DNA of 64,000 nt from Marsupella aquatica. Its lineage: Eukaryota > Marchantiophyta. The notes beneath the pieces are model-generated. The model had not been told where the DNA came from, ran no database searches, and saw only the letters and a list, made by a program, of their open reading frames with translations. The stretch spans positions 248,001 to 312,000 of the forward strand of contig OZ316894.1 of NCBI GenBank assembly GCA_973895155.1. Reading direction: 5' to 3'. The translations under genes and the position numbers were made by a program. Shown piece after piece: positions 24,442 through 36,692 of the stretch (the stretch's first letter is position 1; the number at the start of each line of letters is the position of its first letter).

Positions 24442-25123
24442 GTATTTAGTGCACCCCTCGGTAGAGGTAGAGGGGGTTTTTAGTCTCAGAGTCGGACATC
24501 TGTGGTATGTGCGGGGAGTCCCAACCTCTGTGAATGAAAGAGTACCAAGGGGAGGAAGTACGACTAAGCTCGTTGGGCGAGTGCGGAGCCGGGTTCCGTT
24601 GTAGTGTACGCTCCTCGGCCTTGAACCTGTTCATTCAAGAGCTGTCGGGTCAACCAAGCGTAAGTGTATGTCGACCCGTGTAGTAAAATCCTTTCCCATC
24701 ATTTCCTTCGTGTAAATCGAGATTGTATGCTTGCGTGTATGTGTGTGCGTGAATCTCGTGTATGGGCGCCAACGCTTGGCCAAACAAACTGCCCGAGCCA
24801 TGCACGGGGTGCAGCTTGCGGGTAAGTGGTTGCGAGCTCGGGTTGAGTGCTCGTATCATCAAATCCGGATCGAAGGCGGACAACACGAAGGCTTAGAAGC
24901 CCGTAAGCCGGGGTCGACCATGCTATCGACTAAGGTACGTTCCGGCGGCGGAACACAAATCATACCTAGGAAGTGTCCGTAGGTAATGGTAGACGCACTT
25001 AGCGCTAGTTGACGGGAGTTAGGAGCATTCTGTACGTCCCTCCCTGCCCGAACCCTCATACAAACGAAGGATGTGCCTGTCTAAGCCGAAGCTCGGGTTA
25101 AGGCCCAGGCTGATGACGTGACA
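24442..25123 (+). mobile_element. Family-2 element, 3' end fragment
   Basis: Matches 42126-42811 for most of its length (starting GTATTTAGTGCACCCCTCGG) and ends TGATGACGTGACA as that copy does. It contains the hairpin GTTCCG-GCGG-CGGAAC at 24939-24954. The family-1 fragment is inserted at its left edge. It carries no coding sequence; this is the untranslated tail of the family-2 LTR-like unit. Confidence 0.75.
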
Positions 25124-28100
25124 ATTATTACGGGTCTAGTTATTACGGGTCTAGTTAGAGACTCCTGTAATCCTGGAAATTCTGTGAAAAATACACATCA
25201 TTTCATAAATTCTAAACCATTGGATCTGTGTAATTGGACCATCTAGATTATTTTTATGCGGGAGCACTTGTGTGAACACTCATGTGGGACAAAAATGAAA
25301 ACTTGATTCTCAGCCATTGGATTTTTTCTTATTGAAACATCTAGATGCCTTGCATGTGGGAACATTTATATGCATAATCATGTGGGACAAAAATGAGAAG
25401 TGGTGTCAGATTGCATTAGATGTCCATGCATTCATGTCATACCAAAATAGATCCATGTACATTTCTCAACCATGCCATGCCAAAATGACTAAATGAGTGA
25501 ATGTACATGTCCAATTAACCTACGCCCATTCCATGCCACATCTATTTTACATCAACTCATCAAACACTATAATACACTAGCCACCCAAAAAGTACGTACT
25601 CTAGTCTTTTACAAAATCAGGAAAAAGTGAGAGTTAATCGTAGCTCTTCATCAAAAATTGATTTTTTGGGTGCCATCAGATCCACCTAAACACTCCTCCC
25701 ACCTCAAATGTGTCCAGTGCCTGTCCGCACATGCCCAAAATGGAAATATAATAAAATTTTGGAATTTTGGAGAAATCTGAATATGTATTCAGAGTGACTT
25801 TAAAATAAAACCAAGCAAAACTACAAAAAGCACTCCCTCATATTGTGCAACCATGCCCAGACAGCTACACCAAATTTAAAACACAAGACCATGGTAGTGC
25901 ATTTTTACTTTCATTCCTACTTGATTTAAACGTTGAAATTTTTGGGGCTCATAGAATAGACATTGTGACCGTTTACTCTGGCAAAAATCTTAGTACCAAT
26001 GGAGCATGGGGTCAAGAATTAAAACAGGCAAAGATTGCCAACATTGTCTGATTAGTTTGCAGCAAAAGACATAATTAAATGCCTTCCAAGCTTAAATGAC
26101 CTATATAGGCAGATCTGACCTGAGCCAACCTCACCTAAGATGATTTGACCTAAGAGTACTTAAAGGGAAACAATTTTCATTATGGGAGTGCTTGCGCTCT
26201 TGTTTGTTTGGGTTTCACAGGTCCTTGCCCTCTTTCCCACTTTATCCTCAAACAAAAGGGTTTCACAGGAACAAAAAAAGACAAAAACAATTCAATCAAT
26301 CTATGAATCAATGTGGCATGGAGCATTTAGAAGAAAAGAAACCTAAGAACTCTTCCCAGGACATGTGAAGGGTTGGGAAGTGAATAACTTTTTGCATATG
26401 GATGGACATCCTCAATATTGCTAGTTGTGTTGAGATACATGTGTTGAGAAACCAATGTATCTTGACGTAGAGACGTTTGGTTCACCCAGTTTAGGGTGTG
26501 TCCATGACCAAAAGAAAAAATTCCACTATATATTAACATAGTACATTGGCCATAGCTTTGGCAAGTCACAAGCTGAGCTCCATGACACAATACTCTTCTC
26601 TCTTCACTCTCCAAATCTTGACCATTGATATCTAGTGTGAGCACAATGAAGTGTTCCTCCAAGGTATAGGCTCTTTCCACTAGTTTAACCTCAGCAGCAC
26701 TTAACCATGGTTAAGTTGTGCTTAGACAGTTTAACCTATTTAACCACTTGCTCGAGTTAAGTATTGATACGCTATTAACCTTTGCTACTCTCAACAATGC
26801 TGTAATGGATTGGGCACTTGTAAACGAACCCTACACCCTAATCGCCCTTCCCCGCCCCCCCAACCACATCCAACAACTTTCCTGATTTTTAGCACCAAAC
26901 ATATTTTGCCTTTTGGTAGAGTCCATTTGATAGAAAAGTGGTTGGAAAATTAAAGCTCAATGCTACTAACAAATCCCAACTAGACCCACATACTGGTTTT
27001 TGTGATGATTGTGTGCAGCATGGTAATGGAGACTAAAGCGGGAAGCTTATACACCATGTCACCTTGGTCACACTACTTGAACCTGGATGATGATATTTCA
27101 TATCATCATCCAAGGCAGTGTAGTAAAGGGCCGCCATCTACAGGTTTACCGTTTAAGCATTGGTAGCCATCACGGACTACTGTAGCTTGGACAAACAAGA
27201 TCGTTCTTGGAGATGAATTACCTTAGGACACAAGGAATGGAAAGGTAGGAGGTAATGCTGAGGTGTCCGGGGCACCAAAGAAGGCTAGGTCCGCTTAATC
27301 AGTCAAATAGCCAGGCAACAACAACACCAAGCCAAAAGGAGCCAAAACCAGATCCTGAGCTTGAAGCAACAGTGGAGACTTCACCACAAGACGATGATAA
27401 GTGGTTGGGCTCAAAGCATTCCAGTGGATTTGCAGATGCAGTAGGGTTTTGCCTCGTCGGCCATTTCCACACTTGCTAGCAAATATTCCTGTTTGCTCGC
27501 ATCATACAATACCTCATTGGTTGAGTTTTGACTGCCAACAATTGAGGAAAACAACTCACATTGGCATTCCATTGTCAAGAAGATGCACAAATTAAAGTTC
27601 AAGATTGATTGCTGCCTGGACTGGTTACATTAGTTCAAAGGAAGAATGGTGTCCTTCCACCACACATCTTCAACATCATTCTCACCCAAGCAAATTCAAA
27701 CCAAACCAAAAAAAAGAGATAACAGATTAATCTCTCTTAAGACCTCCTTCTCCAAGATGAATCGATTTTCTTGAGGTAGGCATGGGCCCAGCAGAAGCAA
27801 CAGACACATGTTAATCCACTATTCCTTGCAGAACTGTGCTCCTTCTCCGTTCACGTGCACTGTCTATGAGCTTGCAGATTTCTATCATGCCTCAACGTAG
27901 AAAAATTTCTACTGCGAATACAGCCCACTTTCCTGCCTTGTCCGTTGACCCTTGACGATAGCAGTGTACAGTGCATCATTCTCATTCTCACATAATTTGA
28001 GGACTTACTCCTTCCCTAAAGCCGGAGTAGTTAACATGCTTTAGAGCACCTTTCACGACCATATCTTGTGAATCTGCGAAGCTCAGAACAGTTGAGTTGC

Positions 28101-28721
28101 GGATTGAACTTCATGTTGTTGAATTCAACTGTCGACGACTAAGTTCGAAGCAGAAGAACACGGCCACCTTCCTAGAATTGAATTGTCTAGTCTCCCACCT
28201 ACATCATCAAGCTGTATCAGATCTGGACACATCCATACTCTGGGAGCCAAGGGCTTTCTCTCCAAGTCAATGAACTCTGAAACTGATTGCTTAAAGTTTT
28301 ATGATAGTGGAGGTTGCCATCAGCGAATTTTATCTTCATGCCCTTGATTTTACCGTCTCATGTCAGCAAAGTGAGTTCCCTTCCAGTACTATGTTCATGG
28401 CAAGGCAGCTACTGTATGCAAACCCTTCTTCTAATCTAACAACAAAATGTAACGAAGAAATCAAACAAACTTTCTACATAGCAGGCTAAGAGCTTGATTT
28501 CACGCATCTACGATTTCGACTCTCCACTAAACTCGCGTAACATTTCTCTTACATGAACAGGTCTTTCAGCCAGAAGAGTGCTACTTACAACTCCTAATTG
28601 CAGAATCTCAAATTAATGTTACAGAATTGCAGCAACGAAAATCTGACCTGTATCTGCACAGCCAGCGAGTACTGCTTTAGAGTCACTTTCCAGCCAGCCC
28701 AACACAGCTTTCAGTCTGGAT
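25124..28721. other. AT-rich intergenic region, no supported gene
   Basis: Short frames only, none with recognisable motifs or matching copies. Local structures: a 15-bp direct duplication TTATTACGGGTCTAG at about 25127-25157; two diverged ~98-bp units sharing CATGTGGGACAAAAATGA (25281 and 25379); and a perfect 12-bp hairpin at 27085-27111. The last few hundred bases, up to 28721, would hold the 3' UTR of the PPR gene. Confidence 0.6.
27085..27111. repeat. Perfect short inverted repeat (12-bp arms, 3-nt loop)
   Basis: GGATGATGATAT, loop TTC, ATATCATCATCC. The pairing may extend imperfectly outward (ACTAC... on the left, ...GTAGT on the right), giving a stem of some 25 bp. It may be a MITE core, a small-RNA precursor or chance. 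Confidence 0.45.
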
Positions 28722-31700
28722 TCACCAGTAATCACCACAAGAACACATTCCATCTTTGAAATGGTGGAACCGATTTGCATCCCTCGCAATAATCTCGCGT
28801 CCGGTCACCTTAGAGATATACTTGGTTGCTGAGTGGCAATCCGAACACACCCGAAGGTTCTTACTTACACGAATTGGTTCTCCCCAAGGTAGGTGCATGA
28901 GTCCGTAAACAATAGCCAACTTCTCACTATGAGAGCAAAGAGCTAGCTCTTTATCCTCCTCATTCATATCATGCAACACAAGCTGGGTATCCGGAATGTA
29001 GCCTTCAGCCTTCAGTTTTTCACTCAATTTATTCAGCTCAGTATAGATCGCCTCGGCTTCTGGGTGAGATGTATCCCCCACAACAAATTCATGGATCTTG
29101 TTATCAACTTCAATCCAGCTACGCCCTGGCTCCTTCCAAACACCTCTCTCTTGCATCATAGTCCGCACAGATGACACCTTCTCCCACTTCCCAGCTGCAG
29201 CATAGATATTGGAGAGCAGCACATATGTAGAGGCCTTACCGGGCTCCAACTTGAAAAGCTCGTTAGCGGCCAGTTCGCCCAGCTCCACGTTACCGTAAGT
29301 TCGACAAGCCCCAAGCAAAGCTGTCCAAGTTACATCATCTGGTTCGATCGGCATCTCACTGATGAACTGCTTTGCTTCCTCCATCTGTCCCGCCCGCCCA
29401 AGAATATCCACCATGAGGTTATAGTGAACAACAGTACGCTCGATACCATAATCTTGCGTCATAGCTGAAAAGATTCTACGGCCATCATCAACAAGGCCTC
29501 CATGAGAACACGCTGACAACACAGCTATGAATGACGTCTCGATGGGCTTCACATGGTCTGCATTCATTTTTCTGAAAAGTTCCAGGGCTTCATGCCCATG
29601 TCCGTGTTGTGCAAGTCCACCGATCATTATGTTCCATGTGATTACATCTCGTTTCCCGAGTCTGTCAAAAACTTGTTGGGCGTCATCTATACTGCCACTC
29701 TTTGCATACATGTGAATGAGTGCGTTGCCCACACGCAAATCCGACTCCAGTCCGGCTTTGCTAGCGTGGCCATGAACCTCCTTCACCCACTTCAAAGCCC
29801 CCGCACTTGCAGATGCATTCAGGATGCTCAGATAAGTAATTGCATCTGGTTCGAACCCTTCCAGTCTCATTTGAAGAAACAACCGATATGCTTCATGCCC
29901 ACATCCATGTTGTGCAAGTGCTCCTATCATTACATTCCATGTGACTGCATTGCGTTTCTCCATTCTGTCGAAAACCAGCCGGGCATCATCTATACTGCCA
30001 CTCTCTGCACACATGTGAACGAGTGCACTACCCACACGCAAATTGGACTCCAGTCCGGCTTTGCTAGCGTGGCCATGAACCTCCTTCACCCACTCCAAAG
30101 CCCCCGCACTTGCAGATGCATTCAGGATGGTCACATAAGTGATTTCATTTGGTTCGAAGCCTTGGCGTCTCATTTCAAGAAACATTCGATATGCTTCATG
30201 CCCAGATCCATGTTGTGCAAGCCCTCCTATCATTACATTCCATGTGATTACATCACGTTTCTCTATTTTGTCGAAAACCAGTCGGGCATCATCTATACTG
30301 CCAATCTTCGCATACATGTGAACGAGTGCATTGCCCACACGCAAATTGGACTCCAGTCCGGCTTTGCTAGCGTGGCCATGAACCTCCTTCACCCACTCCA
30401 AAGCCCCCGCACTTGCAGATGCATTCAGGATGCTCAGATAAGTGATTTCATTTGGTTCGAAGCCTTGGCGTCTCATTTCAAGAAACATTCGATATGCTTC
30501 ATGCCCAGATCCATGTTGTGCAAGCCCTCCTATCATTACAGTCCATGTGATTACATCGCGTTTCTCCATTCTGTCAAAGACCAGTCGGGCATCATCTATA
30601 CTGCCAATCTTCGCATACATGTGAACGAGTGCACTACCCACACGCAGATCCGACTCCAGTCCGGCTTTGCTAGCGTGGCCATGAACCTCCTTCACCCACT
30701 CCAAAGCCCCCGCACTTGCAGATGCATTCAGGATGCTCGCATAAGTGATTGCATTTGGTTTGAAGCCTTCGCGTCTCATTTGGAGAAAAAATCGATATGC
30801 TTCATGCCCACATCCCTGTTGTGCAAGTCCCCCGATCATTACGTTCCATGCGACTACATTGTGTTTCTCCATTCTCTCAAAAACAAGTCGGGCGTCATCT
30901 ATACTGCCACTCTTTGCATACATGTGGACCAGTGCAGTGCCCACACGCAAGTCTGACTCCAATCCCGCTTTGCTAGCATGCCCATGAACCTCCCTCACCC
31001 ACTCCAAAGACCCCGCACTTGCAGACGCATTCAGGATGCTCACATAAGTGACTGCGTTTGGTTCGAAGCCTTCCCGTCGCATCTGGAGAAGCAATCGATA
31101 AGCTTCATGCCCACTTCCGTGTTGTGCAAGTCCACCGATCATTACAGTCCATGTGACTACATCGCGTTTCTCCATTCTGTCAAAAACCAGTCGGGCGTCA
31201 CCTATCCTGCCACTCTCTGCATACATGTGAACCAGCGCAGAGCCCACACGCAAATCTGACTCCAGTCCCGCTTTCCTAGCGTGGCCATGAACGTCCTTCA
31301 CCCATCCCAAACCCCCATCACATGCGGATGCATTCAGGATGCTCGTATAGGTGATTGCATTTGGTTCGAAGCCATCCCGTCTCATTTGGAGGAATAGTCG
31401 ATATGCTTCCACACCATCACCACGTTCTGCACATGCTCCAATCATAACATTCCATGTAATGACATTTCGATTAGTCAACTTTTCAAAAACTTTCCTTGCC
31501 TCGGTGATGCACCCACATTTAGCGTACATCAGTACGAGAGCAGACCCTACACGCACGTCCGATTCAAAGCCGGCATGTCGAATACCCTGATGAATTTCTT
31601 TTCCCCAATTGAGAGCTAATGGGCTTGAACATGCATTCAGGATGCTCAGATACGTGATCTCATTCGGCTTCACGCCTTCTTGGCGCATTAGATTGAAAAT

Positions 31701-32192
31701 TTCGAGTGCAGATTCAGCATGATCACTCCTAGCGTATCCCGCAATCATGCTGGTCCAAGTAATAACACTCTTCTTCTGAATTTCATCAAAAACTCTACGT
31801 GCATCCGATAAACCTCCGCATTTGATATACACATTCAAAAGCGTGTTTGCCACATATGGATTTTCGTGAATTCCACTCTCGATGATGCAATCATGAATTT
31901 GCTTGGCTCCTGAAAGGTCTTTCTGTTGCAAGCACATTTGCAGAACTTTAACATAAGTGTACGAGTCTATAGCAATGCCTCGCTGTAGACGATCTTTCAA
32001 CATAGCAATTGTTTGACCCGTGGTACCAGGATGCATATGCCTACTGCCAATCCCTTTTGCAGTGACTTGAGACCGATCTCTCGTGCAATAACTAACATTA
32101 GATGGAAATCTGCAGTGAGTAACCAAATTCGCCCTTGCCTTAACCCACGCTGGGGTTGACCATCCATCCACCCAAAGTGCTAGTCTTGTCAA
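28722..32192 (-). CDS. PLS-class pentatricopeptide repeat protein with DYW domain
   Basis: 1,156 codons without intron. These proteins bind organelle RNA one base per repeat and direct C-to-U editing; the DYW domain is the deaminase. From the N-terminus: a basic, S/R-containing leader (~50 residues) that would suit plastid or mitochondrial import; about eight P-L-S triplets of ~101 residues (residues ~80-900), recognisable by phrases such as TWNVMIGGLAQHG and ILNASASAGALEWVKEVHGH; E and E+ motifs (WTALLGACRTYGN, YVLLSNIYAAAGKW); and a DYW domain with the HSEKLA zinc/catalytic motif, CSDCH and the terminal CSCGDYW. The central triplets are nearly identical at DNA level with a 303-bp period, a sign of recent tandem duplication or gene conversion. 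The start is the first Met of the open frame. No disabling change seen. RNA target unknown. Confidence 0.95.
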   Translation of the reverse strand: MTRLALWVDGWSTPAWVKARANLVTHCRFPSNVSYCTRDRSQVTAKGIGSRHMHPGTTGQTIAMLKDRLQRGIAIDSYTYVKVLQMCLQQKDLSGAKQIHDCIIESGIHENPYVANTLLNVYIKCGGLSDARRVFDEIQKKSVITWTSMIAGYARSDHAESALEIFNLMRQEGVKPNEITYLSILNACSSPLALNWGKEIHQGIRHAGFESDVRVGSALVLMYAKCGCITEARKVFEKLTNRNVITWNVMIGACAERGDGVEAYRLFLQMRRDGFEPNAITYTSILNASACDGGLGWVKDVHGHARKAGLESDLRVGSALVHMYAESGRIGDARLVFDRMEKRDVVTWTVMIGGLAQHGSGHEAYRLLLQMRREGFEPNAVTYVSILNASASAGSLEWVREVHGHASKAGLESDLRVGTALVHMYAKSGSIDDARLVFERMEKHNVVAWNVMIGGLAQQGCGHEAYRFFLQMRREGFKPNAITYASILNASASAGALEWVKEVHGHASKAGLESDLRVGSALVHMYAKIGSIDDARLVFDRMEKRDVITWTVMIGGLAQHGSGHEAYRMFLEMRRQGFEPNEITYLSILNASASAGALEWVKEVHGHASKAGLESNLRVGNALVHMYAKIGSIDDARLVFDKIEKRDVITWNVMIGGLAQHGSGHEAYRMFLEMRRQGFEPNEITYVTILNASASAGALEWVKEVHGHASKAGLESNLRVGSALVHMCAESGSIDDARLVFDRMEKRNAVTWNVMIGALAQHGCGHEAYRLFLQMRLEGFEPDAITYLSILNASASAGALKWVKEVHGHASKAGLESDLRVGNALIHMYAKSGSIDDAQQVFDRLGKRDVITWNIMIGGLAQHGHGHEALELFRKMNADHVKPIETSFIAVLSACSHGGLVDDGRRIFSAMTQDYGIERTVVHYNLMVDILGRAGQMEEAKQFISEMPIEPDDVTWTALLGACRTYGNVELGELAANELFKLEPGKASTYVLLSNIYAAAGKWEKVSSVRTMMQERGVWKEPGRSWIEVDNKIHEFVVGDTSHPEAEAIYTELNKLSEKLKAEGYIPDTQLVLHDMNEEDKELALCSHSEKLAIVYGLMHLPWGEPIRVSKNLRVCSDCHSATKYISKVTGREIIARDANRFHHFKDGMCSCGDYW
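29500..31340 (-). repeat. 303-bp tandem coding repeats inside the PPR gene
   Basis: Successive P-L-S units share long identical stretches, for example the segment encoding KEVHGHASKAGLES recurs about every 303 bp. The identity extends to synonymous positions, so it is not explained by protein constraint alone. As a side effect a 467-codon frame stays open on the opposite strand. Confidence 0.85.
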
Positions 32193-34408
32193 CTTCTGAT
32201 TGAACTCAGGTGCTCTGGGCTTCCTCTGTCAGCACCACAACCCACGATCAGATCTGCTACCAGGATAAAATCCAGGAGATTCCACGAGGTGCAATGAATT
32301 TGTAGTTATTTCTTGACGACTATGTTTCCAGTGATCTTTCTACAATGAGTGTTCAGAAATGGATAGCAGACCAGTAAGCCTCTCGAGTTCTAGGGTGCAT
32401 TCCTACCTCCGTCCAAAGATGTATTTTCTTGTCTCCCTTGCTCTGCTGTGATCTTTGGTACAGATAACTTGCAAAAGTTAAATGACTCCTTTCCAACTGA
32501 GAGTAACGGCTATCTGTCAAGAATGCAATGATCTTAGAATAGAATATTGAAATAATTGTGAAAGGCATATCCAGGTATCAACAAGCTCGTTCCTTCTCCC
32601 GTATTTCACTGTACCCACAGAAAGGACAGAGTCAAGAGCCTATCGAATTGGTACTAAAATACTTCAGCCAGAAGTCACATGTTATCCTTGGGTTGTGTAC
32701 AGGACAGACTCTTAGGGCATCTTGACAGGCGTTCATTTGTAAGTTGCCTACACTGTCCTTTCTGCGCTATACACAAACCAGAATCTCAGGTTTCTGAAAA
32801 GAGACTACTTAGAAATAAAGCCTAGCCATCATCTGTAGAATCCATCGTGATTAGACACAGATGACATGAACGTGAAAGCGCTTCCCTCCCTCTCCTACAA
32901 TTCAGAAATAAAGGCTATCCATCATTCTTGAACTTGGCTCTTATACAATCATACCCCCCCCCCCCCCCCACCCACCCTGCTTCTGAACACGAAAAAGGAA
33001 TCAAACTTGAAGTTCAACTCAAGTCTTGATCACATAAGCCTCATAGCAGGAAATTCCCGCAACTATAAATGTCACACCGTGGTGCTGGAACAAGAGTTTC
33101 TGTTTAAAAGTAGCTACGCATAACGTTGAAATCGCTCTTCAGTCTCATTACCTGAAGGCCGTGTACAAGAACAATGGCGGATGCCAATATCAATCAAACC
33201 GGAAGATGAAGGATAAACTCTGCAAATCAAACGTCTTTGTTGAGAATGTATTCAAGGTCGTTTGGTCGCATCAAATCCAACAAAATGACATTCATACAAA
33301 ATTTATCATACCTGGCTGAGGACTGTTGCCTAAGGCGGTCCATATCCAAAAGTTCCATCGAGTCAGCTCCGTTCCCGTGCCGGGAATACGGAGCTCAATG
33401 GTACAGTTTTGAGAAATACGATCTTACCTGTTTGACAAAGGTTCAAATCAGTCTAAGTAGTGCAATCTTGCAGAGCCCCTCAAATTTCAAGTCTCATCTT
33501 TCCTTCCCATGGGCTAAGGAAAGAATATTCATTACGCGAAGGCTCTGTTGGCGAAACCTTGCCCGGGCAGAGGAATCTCAGCTCAGCGTAACAGTTGGAG
33601 CAAGCCCTAGAAGCATAGCAGTAGCGGTATCTTCTCCAGGATCAATTCCTCCTGCTGGACTCTTTTACGAATCATCCCAGCTTTGCCATCAAAACTTGAG
33701 AATCAAAACTTCAAGTTTTGAGAAGAAAAAGTATGAGAAGATCATCCATCCAAACCCCAAAGCAATCCACCGTCATACCTGCACATTGCCCTCTGAAAAA
33801 CTATGGCGCGAGCGCTCTTGTTTATCGCCCTCCAAGAAAGAACCCTTTCCAACTGAAGTGTCCTGCATACCAAACGAAGAATTGACGACATTTCTTCAAA
33901 GAAGAACTTGTGAACAAGTGTTATGCAGACCGTGTAAGTAGCAAATTGGGCAGGCTCGACAATTCGTTCAGAACAACAAGCTGAAGCAAGTGGCAACAAA
34001 ATTGATCTAGATTGTGACGGGAAATCAGGAGACGGGCAGCAGGAGACGTCATGCAAGAAATGAGCAGGACTTGAACCAGGATGGACAGTATCCCCGGCTG
34101 AAAAAGAGATTCTGTCCCGTTTCCTTGGGCGCTCAGAGGTGAGAAGTATAGTTGCCCAGCAATCTAAGATCGAAACGCAGAAGAACATCCAGTATAGCTA
34201 GGGCCTTACTAGGAATTCTCTGCCCAAAGGACATGACGAGAGGCCGTGTAAAAGTGGTAACGCGAACCTAACAGGGATCACTGGATTCGTCAGCATGTAG
34301 CTACGCACAGCTCGATACCAACTCCCCGAGAAGCAACTATAGCAATTCAGCAATCCGAAGCCACTACGACAAGTAATTCTTAGCAGATTGTGAATTCTAC
34401 AAGGATTG
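32193..34408. other. Upstream region of the PPR gene; no supported gene
   Basis: Holds the presumed promoter and 5' UTR of the PPR gene next to 32192. A 16-C homopolymer lies at 32954-32969, followed by CCCACCC. Frames of up to 234 codons (33237-33941, plus) show no family features, and an overlapping frame on the other strand is of similar length, so neither is called. Confidence 0.5.
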
Positions 34409-35290
34409 TTAGCTCATTAAATTAACTGCTGAACCACCATCCAATACTACATTCTTAATCTTGGTTCCTTTTATATTTAAGTGTACCATTGCTCCCTTAC
34501 CAGCTAATATTGTCTTTTCCAGCTTATAAGTTGGTGTTAGTGGTAATTCCTGCTGATTATCTTCGTCATTTCTTGTTGTAATTGTCCTTTCCCTTACCTC
34601 ACTGGTATTTGGTACTGCTGTCTCTTGTGCTCCCTCACTCATTTTCTTGAACACTGCTTCTCTGCATTGTGGAGCTATACATAACAATTCTTCAACTTAC
34701 AGTTAATTCCACTTTAGCCTTTGAAATAACCTCTACCAATTTCCTTATTATCTCTTGCTCTCTTTTCTCTCTGATTTGTTACGTTCTCAATGGTTCTTCC
34801 CTTACTGATTCATCACTTATTGGTCTTCCTCATGTGTAAAGGACTCTCTGATTTCTTCTTTAAAACTCTCATCAGATTCTAAAATTTCAGCTCCATCTTC
34901 TATTCTATCATCCAAACCCATTAATCTCTCTGGTCTTGGCAGCAATTCACTTTGTTGATGTTGTCAGATTTGTTCGATCTGCTGTGTCTCATGTTGTAGC
35001 GTCCAATTGTTCCCAACTGGTACTCGGTACTCCACTTGTGGACGGTAGAGCTAACACGATTGGTGGCTCTACCTGTTGTGACCTAGTCACTATATTTACA
35101 TCCATTGTCTGAATTCTTACATGCTTAACTGGTGCTTTAGTTTGTGCTTCGGTTCTTTCTTTATTATGTTGCACCCATAATTCACACAAGCCCCTCTTAT
35201 ATGTCCGGGCTTCCCACAATAATAGCAAGTAAGGGGAGGTCTTTCTCCCTCTTCCCTGAAGTTCCTCTTATTTGAATAATGTCTGTAAGA
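34409..35290 (-). pseudogene. Ty3/gypsy gag-protease remnant
   Basis: On the minus strand a zinc knuckle CYYCGKPGHIRGAC (CX2CX4HX4C) near 35225-35180 is followed by a charged linker and, near 34430, the plant retropepsin motif VVLDGGSAVN. The pieces are in different frames with stops between them. It is unlike the gag-protease of the large element at 12878-15870, so it belongs to another lineage. No pol sequence follows on the left; the copy is truncated near 34410. Confidence 0.65.
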
Positions 35291-35462
35291 GGAATTTGAA
35301 AATAAATTCCTTGGAATTTATTTTTTCTTAAATAAATAATGAAATAAATAATTATACTTCGGGATATATTCTTTATGTGTGTACGACCCCCTAAATTTTG
35401 TTGCTCATAGTAAAGTAATCATTAAAATGCTAAACCCTTTCAAGGTATTGCAAACACTTAAT

Positions 35463-36692
35463 GAACAGCTGTTGTTTGGCTCCTACCCAGAACAATCTTT
35501 ATGGTACAACCCCTGGCCGAGTTATGAGTATATACCAGGCTGCAAGTAGTCAATTCAGACCTGTGGCAGAAGAATAATCATTATGCCTCGAGTAACTCTG
35601 AAGTGTGACTCATTTATGCCCTGTTTGGCCTTGATGGGCAAATGAGGGTCTGGACCCCGTCATTTGTCATCCGGCACACCCGGTCGTCCCACCCTGTCCC
35701 GACACCGTCCCAACCCTGTCCCAACCCGATCCCGACCTGGTCCTCACCCCGCCCAGTTGGGCAACACGTAAACTTGCCCGTTAGCTCAAACCTTTATTCT
35801 TCATTTCCCTCACGTAGAGGAACAAGCCAATACCCACGTTTGACCTGGGAATAGTAAACTCTCAAGAACACCTGAACAGCTGTTGTTTGGCTCCTAACCA
35901 GAACAATCTTTATGGTACAACCCCTGGCCGAGTTATGAGTATATACCAGGCTGCAAGTAGTCAATTCAGACCGGTGGCAGAAGAATAATCATTATGCCTC
36001 GAGTAACTCTGAAGTGTGACTCATTTATGCCCTGTTTGGCCTTGATGGGCAAATGAGGGTCTGGACCCCGTCATTTGTCATCCGGCACACCCGGTCGTCC
36101 CACCCTGTCCCGACACCGTCCCAACCCTGTCCCAACCCGATCCCGACCTGGTCCTCACCCCGCCCAGTTGGGCAACACGTAAACTTGCCCGTTAGCTCAA
36201 ACCTTTATTCTTCATTTCCCTCACGTAGAGGAACAAGCCAATACCCACGTTTGACCTGGGAATAGTAAACTCTCAATAACACCTGAACAGCTGTTGTTTG
36301 GCTCCTAACCAGAACAATCTTTATGGTACAACCCCTGGCCGAGTTATGAGTATATACCAGGCTGCAAGTAGTCAATTCAGACCGGTGGCAGAAGAATAAT
36401 CATTATGCCTCGAGTAACTCTGAAGTGTGACTCATTTATGCCCTGTTTGGCCTTGATGGGCAAATGAGGGTCTGGACCCCGTCATTTGTCATCCGGCACA
36501 CCCGGTCGTCCCACCCTGTCCCGACACCGTCCCAACCCTGTCCCAACCCGATCCCGACCTGGTCCTCACCCCACCCAGTTGGGCAACACGTAAACTTGCC
36601 CGTTAGCTCAAACCTTTATTCTTCATTTCCCTCACGTAGAGGAACAAGCCAATACCCACGTTTGACCTGGGAATAGTAAACTCTCAAGAACA
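35463..36692. repeat. 411-bp tandem repeat, three copies
   Basis: Units start at 35463, 35874 and 36285 with GAACAGCTGTTG and are identical except for a few bases (for instance TCCTACCCAG against TCCTAACCAG, CCCCGCCC against CCCCACCC in the third). Each has a C-rich stretch of CCCTGTCCC/CCCGACC type near its middle. A 70-codon frame is repeated in each but shows no protein features. The near identity points to recent triplication by unequal crossing-over or a replication slip, or to an assembly effect. Confidence 0.9.

Noticed and set aside
25000-25012. TTAGCGCTAGTTG in the family-2 tail (also near 42688)
   Set aside because: AGCGCT hexamer only; lacks the AGCGCC-R-GGCGCT form and is a fixed part of the family-2 sequence.
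26327-26680. 117-codon minus-strand frame in the intergenic region
   Set aside because: AT-rich, no motif, no splice or promoter context; not distinguishable from chance.
29553-30956. 467-codon frame on the plus strand opposite the PPR gene
   Set aside because: It runs with the 303-bp repeat period of the PPR coding strand and is an antisense by-product; no protein features of its own.
32954-32973. Run of 16 C followed by CCCACCC
   Set aside because: Simple homopolymer prone to slippage and sequencing error; no G-quadruplex pattern of separated runs on the plus strand beyond the run itself.
33237-33941. 234-codon frame upstream of the PPR gene
   Set aside because: Overlaps a similar-sized frame on the other strand, has no motif, no copy and no splice context.
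35463-36692. CRISPR-like or gene-array reading of the 411-bp repeats
   Set aside because: Units are long, contiguous and nearly identical, without spacers; the host is a plant. The repeated 70-codon frame is low-complexity.
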